From assembly GCA_016871475.1 (NCBI GenBank), contig VHDG01000170.1, positions 1-7,677 of the forward strand: a DNA stretch of 7,677 bases, written 5' to 3'. The DNA is from Verrucomicrobiota bacterium. Its GTDB lineage: Bacteria; Verrucomicrobiota; Verrucomicrobiia; Limisphaerales; UBA11320. A program made the position numbers and the translations under genes. This document shows, in pieces, positions 1 through 6,704 of the stretch. The notes beneath the pieces are model-generated. The model saw only the letters and a list, made by a program, of their open reading frames with translations. It ran no database searches and was not told the origin of the DNA. Positions within the stretch are counted from its first letter, which is position 1. Each line of letters opens with the position of its first letter.

Positions 1-608
1 GGGCTCGTTCCTGTGTTGAACAGTTCGATCCAGGGTTCCCTTTCTCCCGCGTTGTCCATCTGACCTGAGGTGTTGCGTGGTTGGACTTCGTTGATCCAGA
101 CCGATGGGAACGCTGTGAGGGACTGGCGGACTGAGTTCGTGCGTCCCGGGGTCACCCAGTTGACGTCGTTGGTCAGCGTGGAGGCCCAATTGCCTGGGTG
201 CCAGCTTCCGCGGTTCACATCCACCACTTGAAGGGAGGGGCCGAACCCGTCTGCTTGCAGCGGCCAGGGCAGGAGGTTGTCGTAGCGTACATCGCTGATG
301 ACTTCCTCAGCGCCAGCGCCGTCGATCTTGATCAGTCTGAGGTGTTCACCGCCCTCGTCCAGGGTGCCTGGGAATTCATCGTGCACAATGACGTGCTGTC
401 CGTAGGCGATGGCAAAGTTTGCCCTGTCCTTGGCGAGGACCATGTAGTTGGACGGTGCCAGGATGCTGCCCGGAGGGAACACGTACCCGAGGCCGTCCAA
501 GCGCCAGCCCGAGAGATCGAAGGGTGTGGTCGTCGAACGATTGTGCAGTTCGACGAAGGAGGATCTTGGGAGCAGCGGATTGTATTGGATCTCGGTGATG
601 AGGACGAA
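1..608 (-). repeat. C-terminal LTD repeats (LTD4 complete, LTD5 partial)
   Basis: LTD4 (residues 1822-1979) has TEIQYNP at 1826, the strand FVELHN, the turn DLSGWRLDG and the closing motif TPGRTNS at 1974. LTD5 starts at residue 1991 (WINEVQP) and reaches EPWIELFNTG before the window ends. The CotH domain is therefore flanked by LTDs on both sides. Further copies could follow outside the window. Confidence 0.85.
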
Positions 609-3600
609 GTCTTTGGGGTCCTGAGGTGTTCCGCTGAAGCTGACGGTGATGGTATCGGTGCCTGAGGTGACCGGGTTGCCGCGGAGATCCTTGCCTACGA
701 GAGTGAGAGCGTTGGCGCCATTGGCCAGGGGTATGCTGATCGACCAGCTCGTGTAGCCGGTCCATCGAACGGGGTAGGGGATACCGTTGACTTCAATCGT
801 TGCGATGGCGAATCCGGCACGTCCCGTGAGGGTGACCACGCCCGATGGAGAAACAAAATTGGCTCCGTTGTTGTTGGTGATCGCCAGGCCTTCGTAGTCG
901 GCAGAGTTGATCTGACTGCGCAGGTTTTCGCGTCGGCCCTCGATGTAAGAGGCAACCCCAGCAGTGCCCTCCAGACCGGTGATGCGATTCTTGGCCAGGA
1001 TGATTCGGCGAGCGTCCAGTTGGGGAACATAACGTGCGGGCTGCATCGGACCCTTGATCGCATCCTGAAACGCGCGGTACATCATCCGTCGGAAGGTGAA
1101 GTTATCGTAGGCACGGGTGTTCATGATGGGGTCCTGGCCGCCGAACAAACCGTCGGTTTCTCCGGTACCGAGGCCCAGGACGAAATCGATGTCCCAGGGA
1201 AAGAGCACCCACTTCGCGCCCGGCTGGCGGTAGAGAAACATGTTTTGGCCGACATTGAAGGTCCAGGAGTCCCAGTTACCCACGATTCGGTGGTAGGCAA
1301 AAACCCGCATCCATTCTTCCATGTCCGCGATAGCCATAAGGCCGGGCACGTGGTCACCTGGAGCGTTGACGGCGTCGACGAGCCGGAAGAAGTTGGTGAA
1401 GTCGTTGGCGCTATGATTGGCCCGGAGCTGCCAGTTGAAGCGGTAGCGACCGAGCTTGTAGGGCCCGTTGGCAGGGCTTCGGTACTGTTCCATGGTCGCT
1501 CCTGTGGCTCCCGACGTGCTGTTGTCTTCGAACCACACGGCAATTTTGAAGAGCTCGCCTTGGTTACCAGAGGGGTACCAGTCTTCCGCGTAGGGATTGT
1601 TGGGTTGCTCGGCATCTTCAGCGACGGAAGACTGATGGAGCGCACCATTGCGATAGAAGTTAATGTAATGCGCGTGGAGATAGGGCAGACCGAGTTCCCT
1701 GCCGATCCAGTTGGAGACCCGGCCTCGCAGACCTGTGCTTTCTGGGCTGCCATTGCCCGTGGTTCCAAACACACGATCCCTGACGCCGAGGAGTAGGTCA
1801 TCGGGTCCAGAAGTGAGAGCGAAGTCGCCTTGACCACTGTGATAGGGACTGCCTTTGTCGCGGAAGCCTGCGTTGTAGATGATGCGTCCATGGCCATAAA
1901 CCAGGGTTGCATCCCGGAAATAATTGTTGAGAGCGATGGAGGAATTACGCGCGCTCTCTGTCGCGGCGGTGCTCCACAGGTGGTAGTGGCCGAAAGTGCC
2001 GAACGGGGTTGTGTTGCCGTATCGCACGAGGCATTCCTTTGCGGGAACTTGAGCTGGGAAGACAGATGAGGCTGGAGAGACGGAAGAATCCATGGCTTCG
2101 ATCCGAAACGCGATGGTCCCTGAAGGTCTTGCCGGGAGTGCTGCTGAGAAGATGCCATCACCTGCGATGGCATCGACCCCTGTTCCGTCGTCCTGCATCA
2201 CCACGTTGGTCAGGGTCTGAACAGGGTCGAACCTGTATCGGAGAGTGACCGTGGATGGCGAGTCCGGGTCGTTGACTTTGCAAGTGACGACGACCTGTTG
2301 TCCGGCCTTGGGCAGAGCAGGGTCATGACTGACAGAATGAATCGCAGGCCCTGCGTTTTGGGATGCCCGGCTGTTAGCCTGTCCAGGCGTGCCCAGATTC
2401 TCTGGAACGGAAAGTCTCAGTGGAGCTTCGAGGAATCCACCTTGGAGGCGGAACAGCACCTCGGGCCATCCGGCCAGCCAACGCACGCTTCCTTTGATCC
2501 GGCCTTTGTTTCCGCCCGAGAATCCGCTGTTCAGGCCCTTGCTCACAGCATTGACAGCCGTATCGCCGTCACCCATGGACTTCATGTGCAGACAGCGGCT
2601 GTTGTCGATCCCCCTGTTTGTCAACACCACGCTCTCCAGGTGCGTGCCGGTGAGCTGCCATCGGTGGGTGGTGTTGGTCAGTTCGAAGTTGCCGTTAATC
2701 AGGAGGTTGGTGCTGGTGATCTTGATGATCTCCACGTTATCCACAAGACATTCGCCGGGGCCCTGCAGGAAGATGCCGATGCGCGTCGGACCCACTCCGG
2801 GATGGCCGTGATCCAACGGCCCTGTCAGGTCCACTGTCGTCCACGGCGCTTTTTCGGTTTCGTTCGAGTCCGCCCAGTTTGAAGGCTGTTGGATGTCGCC
2901 ACGGGGATCTATGAGCTCCAGGCTTGATCCTCCGCCATCCGACCATTTGCCCCAGCGTCCGCCCGTGCCGTAGGTGAGCTCAGAGGTGATCACGATCTCG
3001 GAGATGTTCTGGGCATTTTGACCCTCACCTACGACGAATGGATGCGGCTTTCCGAGTGCGATTCGCTCGCCTCCGTTTCCGAGAGTTCCTCCGAAATTGC
3101 CAAAGGTGTTTGCGGGCGTGAGATGTCCGTGTTTCGAGCGAAGCTGTGTTGCGTTCTTGGAAACCACCACGTATCCGCCCGCAGGGATCGAGGCACCGGC
3201 AGGGAAGGTGAAGTCGATTCCACCGGACACCTTCCAACCCGCCAAGTCGATGCTCTGTGCGGTCCGGTTGTGGAGTTCCACGTATTCATCCCCATCGTCG
3301 CGGGAGATCGGGTTATACATGATCTCGTTGAGCACGACATCCTCGAGCCTTAGCTGTCCGTTCGACGCCCCCGGGGTGGGGATGCTTAGGCGTCGGATCG
3401 AACCCGAACCATTTGGGAATCGTCCGATGCTGACGGCTCGTTCCTGGGGACCGAAGCGTAAGGCATCCAGTATGCGGGTTCCGTCAGGAGTGATGAGATA
3501 GACGGTTTCTCCCAGCGAGCTCAGCCCAAAGCCCAGGGTGGTTGTATCGAAGGAGATTTGTTGGCCACCAGCGACCTGGGTTCCTGCCGGGACGACGAAC

Positions 3601-6071
3601 TTATTCGTTGAAACATCATCTGTGATAATGAAGCCAGCCAGGTTGAGGGTGAGCGATGAAGAGTTGTAGAGCTCGAGGAACTCCACCTGATTGGTGGCTG
3701 GGTTTGCGAGAACCTCGTTAATGGTGAGACTTGCAAGGTTCGAAGGCAGAGCTGCGTCCATCTGGCCCGGGGTGCCACCGATGACGCGGCTTGCGCTCCA
3801 AGCTTTGGGATCCTCCTCGCCATAGCTGGGGCTGCTGAGGATGAGCGAGCATCCAGCGCCATCCGCGGCTGCAGGCCAGGGCGATTCTGAAGAGTAATCG
3901 ACCTTTAGCTTCAGTGCATTGCGACCGTCGCGTAATTGAACCAGGTCACCCGCATTGTTCAGGGAACCTGTCCAAGGCCCCAGCACACCTGAAATTCCAT
4001 ACGCATTTTGCAAGGCGGCCGGGTCTGCGGCGATGACCAGGAATGCTCCGGCAGGGATGATAAGACCTTTCGGGAAGCTGTAACGGATTCCTCCAGTGAG
4101 CTCATAGCCTGTGAGTTCCTCGAAGATGGCTCCTGCGTTGTAGATTTCGATGAACTCGAGATTGGAGCCCGGCCTGGGGTTATACATGATTTCGGAGAAC
4201 ACGAGGCCGGTTCGACGCGAGGATGGCCCCAGACGTTCGGTGGCGGGCAATCGCGAGAGTACTTGAGGGTTTGGTGTTGGGCCGTAATCGCGGAGTTGAA
4301 CATGACTCGCGTTGGAGCTGGATTGACTTGAGATTGCGAGTCCAACCAGGACGGTGTTCGAGAGCGTGGTGAATTGGTTTGTTCCAAGCAGCATCCAGGA
4401 CTCACCATCCAGGCTGGCGAATCCACTCAGGGTGAGGCCTGCGCGTCGGAGACGCAGCCAGGTATGGGGATAGTTGACTGGGAAGCCGTTGTCGGGAGCG
4501 CTGACGGCGGAAACGGTGCCAGCGCCGCGTCGTGACTCAAAAAAGCATCCCAATTGCGCAGAGGAAGCAAAGGAACCGGCGAATGAGGCGTTCGTGGCCA
4601 TAGTCTCGCGTGCCATCAATCCCACGTGCAGGAAAGAATCAGTGACGGAGGCGGAGGCGATTCGTCCACGAATATCGAAGTTGCCGGTAACGGGTTCCCA
4701 GTTGAACTGGAACTGATCTGTTCCTGCGCCGATGTCAGAGCCGGCACCCGTGATGTCAAAGCCGCCGGGCACGCGTCGGAGCGAGCCGGGCGAAGCAGGG
4801 TTTCCGATGTCAATAGGGGCCAGCTGGATCGTAACAAAGGAAATCGAACTTCCCGGGAGGATCGGATTGGGGGTGGTCGCCCGGTCCCGGACGTTTGAAG
4901 CTGTGACGGTGTAGGCCTGGTCATAGACGAGTGATTGGCCCAGTGCGAGCTCCAGGACGTTGAGCTGCTGGCCTTGAGAGACTGAGAGGACCGAGATGCC
5001 GCCTGAAACTGTGAAAGATTGTGACGCGACGCCTTCGGGTGGGAAGACAGGTTCATCGAAGTGAAGCAGGATGCGTCGTGCGCCTGCATTTGAAGCGCGG
5101 GCGAGCAGCGGAGCAGTTTGGTCGGGGACGACTCGCAGGGTGACCTCAGAGCTGAGAGTTGTTCCGATGATGTTGGTGAGCACACACCTTACCTTGATGC
5201 CGTCGAGTCCGAGAACCACGGGAAGAGAGAGGGTGAGGTTTGTTCCCCGGGCAACGTTGACGCCATTGGTTTGCCACTCAGGAGAAGCCGGGTCATCGGA
5301 GCCGAGGGCAACTGCGAATTGGGCATTCTGGTTTTCAATGGCTGTGGTTTCGGCGGGCTGGATGCCGATGACGGGCGGGCGAGCTCTGACGAACTTGAGG
5401 TAGTCCACGAATCCATTGGTGGGTGTGTAGCGAAAATTCTGATTGCTTCCACCTAGTCCCAGGATGACAACGCGGTTCACGGTGTCCCGCAGAACGACCA
5501 GGCGGTTGGTCTGCAAGCTGCCGGTGCCAGTTCCGTGAAAACTACCCAGTCTGACGGGGGTTTGAGTGGAATTTGTGACGCGGGAGATGGTCGACAAGCT
5601 TCCTCGAAGAGCACCCTCGGCGGTCTCCTGATGGCTCAGAGCGGCATAGACCAGATATCGTCCCACGGGCAGTTGGCGTGTGTAGTTAAACCACTCGTTT
5701 CCTCGGATCGCACCCAATCGCCAGTTATTGGTAGAGGTCCAGGCTTCGCGATTCATGTCGGAGCTTGGAAGGATGGGGACGTTGCGATCGTTTCGGTAAA
5801 GGGGGCTGGAGGGATCTGGAGTCCGGAAGTAATCCACCCCACTGACGGCGTTCGATCGATTCACATACGCCCCACCGAGGTAGGGCATGACGTCGACCCC
5901 TTGCACGGTTTGGCCACGGTTGAAGTTAAAGTCTTCAGCCTCAATGATGAAGATGTCGGCGCTGCTGAGTTGGGCCTGGGTTTGACGAGGGATCATGGTG
6001 CTCGTGAAGGCCAGCAGAAGCATGAGCACGGGCGTCCAGCACAGAGGAAGGCGACGGCAGGAGTGTGGCAT
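1..6071 (-). CDS. Giant secreted LTD / CotH-kinase multidomain protein (C-terminus beyond window)
   Basis: The ATG at 6071 opens a stop-free frame to the window edge (2,023 codons plus 2 bases). The start was chosen because it gives a signal peptide (residues 1-34); no Shine-Dalgarno is visible. Approximate modules: 35-231 jelly-roll/CBM6-like, opening with EAEDFNF at 44; 232-315 Ig-like; 317-418 SbsA-type Ig-like, opening with DQTAP; 425-620 concanavalin/DUF1349-like; LTD1 622-770 (SEIMYNP at 626); LTD2 782-896 (NEVLANP at 785); LTD3 from 911 (NEIMYNP at 915); about 1030-1225 a second jelly-roll-like stretch (NGNFEL at 1126), closed by TPGQANS at 1228; 1240-1345 a beta domain with DDGTG at 1294; CotH 1348-1726; Ig-like 1727-1821; LTD4 1822-1979; LTD5 from 1991. 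Families of this kind are extracellular, and LTDs are thought to mediate binding. The substrate is unknown. Any sorting signal would lie in the missing C-terminus. Confidence 0.93.
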   Translation of the reverse strand, partial: MPHSCRRLPLCWTPVLMLLLAFTSTMIPRQTQAQLSSADIFIIEAEDFNFNRGQTVQGVDVMPYLGGAYVNRSNAVSGVDYFRTPDPSSPLYRNDRNVPILPSSDMNREAWTSTNNWRLGAIRGNEWFNYTRQLPVGRYLVYAALSHQETAEGALRGSLSTISRVTNSTQTPVRLGSFHGTGTGSLQTNRLVVLRDTVNRVVILGLGGSNQNFRYTPTNGFVDYLKFVRARPPVIGIQPAETTAIENQNAQFAVALGSDDPASPEWQTNGVNVARGTNLTLSLPVVLGLDGIKVRCVLTNIIGTTLSSEVTLRVVPDQTAPLLARASNAGARRILLHFDEPVFPPEGVASQSFTVSGGISVLSVSQGQQLNVLELALGQSLVYDQAYTVTASNVRDRATTPNPILPGSSISFVTIQLAPIDIGNPASPGSLRRVPGGFDITGAGSDIGAGTDQFQFNWEPVTGNFDIRGRIASASVTDSFLHVGLMARETMATNASFAGSFASSAQLGCFFESRRGAGTVSAVSAPDNGFPVNYPHTWLRLRRAGLTLSGFASLDGESWMLLGTNQFTTLSNTVLVGLAISSQSSSNASHVQLRDYGPTPNPQVLSRLPATERLGPSSRRTGLVFSEIMYNPRPGSNLEFIEIYNAGAIFEELTGYELTGGIRYSFPKGLIIPAGAFLVIAADPAALQNAYGISGVLGPWTGSLNNAGDLVQLRDGRNALKLKVDYSSESPWPAAADGAGCSLILSSPSYGEEDPKAWSASRVIGGTPGQMDAALPSNLASLTINEVLANPATNQVEFLELYNSSSLTLNLAGFIITDDVSTNKFVVPAGTQVAGGQQISFDTTTLGFGLSSLGETVYLITPDGTRILDALRFGPQERAVSIGRFPNGSGSIRRLSIPTPGASNGQLRLEDVVLNEIMYNPISRDDGDEYVELHNRTAQSIDLAGWKVSGGIDFTFPAGASIPAGGYVVVSKNATQLRSKHGHLTPANTFGNFGGTLGNGGERIALGKPHPFVVGEGQNAQNISEIVITSELTYGTGGRWGKWSDGGGSSLELIDPRGDIQQPSNWADSNETEKAPWTTVDLTGPLDHGHPGVGPTRIGIFLQGPGECLVDNVEIIKITSTNLLINGNFELTNTTHRWQLTGTHLESVVLTNRGIDNSRCLHMKSMGDGDTAVNAVSKGLNSGFSGGNKGRIKGSVRWLAGWPEVLFRLQGGFLEAPLRLSVPENLGTPGQANSRASQNAGPAIHSVSHDPALPKAGQQVVVTCKVNDPDSPSTVTLRYRFDPVQTLTNVVMQDDGTGVDAIAGDGIFSAALPARPSGTIAFRIEAMDSSVSPASSVFPAQVPAKECLVRYGNTTPFGTFGHYHLWSTAATESARNSSIALNNYFRDATLVYGHGRIIYNAGFRDKGSPYHSGQGDFALTSGPDDLLLGVRDRVFGTTGNGSPESTGLRGRVSNWIGRELGLPYLHAHYINFYRNGALHQSSVAEDAEQPNNPYAEDWYPSGNQGELFKIAVWFEDNSTSGATGATMEQYRSPANGPYKLGRYRFNWQLRANHSANDFTNFFRLVDAVNAPGDHVPGLMAIADMEEWMRVFAYHRIVGNWDSWTFNVGQNMFLYRQPGAKWVLFPWDIDFVLGLGTGETDGLFGGQDPIMNTRAYDNFTFRRMMYRAFQDAIKGPMQPARYVPQLDARRIILAKNRITGLEGTAGVASYIEGRRENLRSQINSADYEGLAITNNNGANFVSPSGVVTLTGRAGFAIATIEVNGIPYPVRWTGYTSWSISIPLANGANALTLVGKDLRGNPVTSGTDTITVSFSGTPQDPKDFVLITEIQYNPLLPRSSFVELHNRSTTTPFDLSGWRLDGLGYVFPPGSILAPSNYMVLAKDRANFAIAYGQHVIVHDEFPGTLDEGGEHLRLIKIDGAGAEEVISDVRYDNLLPWPLQADGFGPSLQVVDVNRGSWHPGNWASTLTNDVNWVTPGRTNSVRQSLTAFPSVWINEVQPRNTSGQMDNAGEREPWIELFNTGTS
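894..2030 (-). other. CotH-kinase domain within the giant protein
   Basis: Residues 1348-1726 match the CotH fold family, the atypical protein kinases known from Bacillus spore-coat CotH. The strongest evidence is N-W-D-S-W at 1599, then QNMFLYR at 1609 and WVLFPWDID at 1621-1629. In CotH kinases this pattern carries the catalytic Asp (D1601 here), a metal-binding Asn (N1610) and the metal-binding Asp (D1627 or D1629). The FRDKGSPYHSG segment at 1403 fits the family's R-x-(R/K)-G-S motif. The following strand, usually basic, reads GDFALTSG, so nucleotide binding is uncertain. The end is marked by an IEGRRENLRSQI helix, a usual CotH C-terminal element. Confidence 0.82.
3310..3323 (-). repeat. 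14-bp direct repeat copy (LTD3)
   Basis: GGGTTATACATGAT on the plus strand is identical to 4177-4190. It encodes the I-M-Y-N(-P) strand of LTD3 at residues 917-921. It is a DNA trace of domain duplication or of strict codon constraint. Confidence 0.7.
4177..4190 (-). repeat. 14-bp direct repeat copy (LTD1)
   Basis: This is the partner of 3310-3323 and encodes the same strand in LTD1 at residues 628-632. LTD2, LTD4 and LTD5 have diverged at this position. Confidence 0.7.
5970..6071 (-). other. Signal peptide of the giant LTD/CotH protein
   Basis: Residues 1-34 have a short basic n-region (R6, R7), a hydrophobic core PVLMLLLAF at about 14-22, and a polar stretch ending TQAQ before LSSADIF. 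Cleavage is probably near residues 33-34, by signal peptidase I. R6-R7 is not followed by a Tat-type motif. C12 precedes the hydrophobic core, so it is not a lipobox. This predicts Sec-dependent export. Confidence 0.8.
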
Positions 6072-6113
6072 GGGATTGGGACTTGGGTTAGAAACGTTAC
6101 AAATTCGAAAGCC

Positions 6114-6129
6114 CTCGCGGAGGCGCGAG
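6114..6129. repeat. Perfect inverted repeat upstream of the LTD/CotH gene
   Basis: CTCGCG (6114-6119) and CGCGAG (6124-6129) form a perfect 6-bp stem around GAGG, 42 bp upstream of the LTD/CotH start codon. There is no T-run on either side, so it is not an intrinsic terminator. It could be an operator or an mRNA 5' structure; no regulator is identifiable. Confidence 0.35.
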
Positions 6130-6283
6130 AAAGTACGTCGGTACGACTGCACAACGGGGGTCATGAGCGCGGAAAGCTCTCTCATATCAGACTTAAATTC
6201 AAGCCTCAGACCGCAGTTGGGTGGAGGAATTTGTCCGCTTTCTGGACGCCGTGCGTGTTTCCCTGCCTTCCTGAGGTCACCCG

Positions 6284-6301
6284 GCCCGGTATGAATCGGG
6301 C
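6284..6301. repeat. GC-rich hairpin in the intergenic region
   Basis: GCCCGG (6284-6289) pairs with TCGGGC (6296-6301), with one G-T wobble, around the loop TATGAA. It is followed by the self-complementary GGCCGGCC (6306-6313) and another stem at 6332-6359. The cluster resembles the folded core of dispersed repetitive extragenic elements, but a single copy cannot show that. Confidence 0.3.
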
Positions 6302-6569
6302 GAGCGGCCGGCCTCCAGGCGCACATTTCCTTGGGCTTGCAGGGCCTGAACCCAGCCCAGACGAGAGCAAAGCGATGAGGCCAGGGTTGGTTACAGTCTT
6401 ACCCAAGGAGTATGGTCGGGCGTTTCTTGGGTTCTCTTAACTCTGAAAAAACCACCTGGACGACCTCACAAACGCTGTTCACAGAGCCGGATCGGAGGCC
6501 CTGCCCGTCAGACCGAACCGCCCCTGCCCCCCACGGTCACGAAGGGCGGCCGAACTTGGAGAATGTGAG

Positions 6570-6647
6570 ATGCGCCCGCCAATTCGGAAGATACTGTTAC
6601 GGCTTGCAGTGGTGGAAAGGCGTTGGATAGGGTCCGCCGGTAAATGA
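6570..6647 (+). CDS. Candidate 25-aa basic leader peptide upstream of purA
   Basis: An ATG at 6570 opens 25 codons ending in TGA at 6645-6647. GGAG at 6558-6561, 8 nt before the ATG, is the best-placed Shine-Dalgarno in the intergenic region. The predicted peptide starts MRPPIRKILLRL and has six Arg and two Lys; it matches no family I recognise. Its stop lies 8 nt before the terminator-like hairpin, the layout of a translated leader in an attenuator. It could equally be a chance ORF: the length is short and no conservation can be tested here. Confidence 0.25.
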   Translation: MRPPIRKILLRLAVVERRWIGSAGK

Positions 6648-6672
6648 CGCGCGCACCCCGAGTTTACATCGG
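6637..6672 (+). promoter_or_regulatory. Possible antiterminator pairing competing with the purA-leader hairpin
   Basis: CCG-GTAAA (6637-6644) can pair with TTTAC (6663-6667) and, across a 2-nt AT bulge, with CGG (6670-6672). This uses the loop and 3' arm of the terminator stem, so the two structures exclude each other. The 5' segment overlaps the last codons of the 25-codon ORF, so a ribosome there would affect folding. The helix is only 8 bp with a bulge and could be chance. Confidence 0.2.
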
Positions 6673-6683
6673 GGATTTTTTTT
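6656..6683 (+). terminator. Rho-independent terminator-like hairpin in the purA leader
   Basis: A perfect 6-bp GC-rich stem, CCCCGA (6656-6661) with TCGGGG (6669-6674), encloses the 7-nt loop GTTTACA. One A and a run of eight T residues (6676-6683) follow. This is a textbook intrinsic terminator for plus-strand transcription. It ends 21 bp before the purA ATG, so it either ends a short upstream transcript or acts as an attenuator for purA. The opposite strand has no T-run after the stem, so it is not a terminator for minus transcription. Confidence 0.75.
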
Positions 6684-6704
6684 GCGCCGGATCGAACAGC
6701 TATT

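Larger units (their letters stand above)
2982..4208 (-). repeat. N-terminal cluster of three lamin-tail (LTD) domain repeats
   Basis: Three protein-level repeats lie at residues 622-770, 782-896 and 911-1030. Each opens with an (S/N)-E-(I/V)-x-x-N-P strand. Next comes an E-(F/Y)-(I/V/L)-E-(I/L)-(Y/H)-N strand (EFIEIYN, EFLELYN, EYVELHN). Each then has a glycine turn of the L-(A/T)-G type (GYELTGG, GFIITDD, GWKVSGG) and an aliphatic FP/VPAG segment. LTD1 and LTD2 close with TPG motifs (TPGQ at 767, TPGASN just before 911), typical linkers between modules in these proteins. LTD2 is the most divergent copy. Confidence 0.85.
6072..6704. other. Divergent intergenic region with several GC-rich hairpins
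   Basis: This 633-bp stretch should contain the promoters of both divergent genes. No convincing -35/-10 pair is seen. A weak plus-strand candidate is TTGGTT (6387-6392) with TATGGT (6411-6416), spacing 18. Upstream of the LTD/CotH ATG the minus strand is moderately AT-rich (about 6075-6110) without a clear consensus. Inverted repeats include CTCGCG/CGCGAG (6114-6129), GCCCGG/TCGGGC (6284-6301), TGGGCT/AGCCCA (6332-6359) and CCGCCC/GGGCGG (6518-6549). I see no tRNA, no purine or other riboswitch core, and no SRP, RNase P or tmRNA signature. Longer ORFs here lack ribosome sites and protein-like composition. Confidence 0.6.

Noticed and set aside
1020..1796. 258-codon plus-strand ORF
   Set aside because: It is fully antisense to the CotH domain, whose conserved motifs NWDSW and PWDID are read on the minus strand. 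The stop-free stretch reflects GC-rich codons on the coding strand.
1121..2173. 350-codon minus-strand ORF
   Set aside because: It is in a different frame from the continuous LTD/CotH frame, lies wholly inside it, and is Ser/Thr/Pro-rich with no domain. It is a frame shadow over the CotH region.
6040..6071. Tat signal or lipoprotein signal at the start of the LTD/CotH protein
   Set aside because: R6-R7 is not followed by the hydrophobic Tat consensus residues, and the only nearby Cys (C12) precedes the hydrophobic core rather than following it.
5535..6440. 301-codon plus-strand ORF
   Set aside because: About 60% of it is antisense to the signal-peptide and N-terminal region of the LTD/CotH gene. 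It has no ribosome site and no recognisable domain, and the remainder runs through hairpin-rich intergenic DNA.
6412..6630. 72-codon plus-strand ORF with AAGGAG just upstream
   Set aside because: AAGGAG (6405-6410) lies only 1 nt from the ATG, too close to act as a ribosome site. The translation is low-complexity and ends before the terminator hairpin without any family resemblance.
6440..6683. Known structured RNA (6S, SRP RNA, RNase P RNA, tmRNA or purine riboswitch) ending at the terminator
   Set aside because: None of the conserved core sequences of these RNAs could be found. An uncharacterised small RNA remains possible, but there is no direct support.
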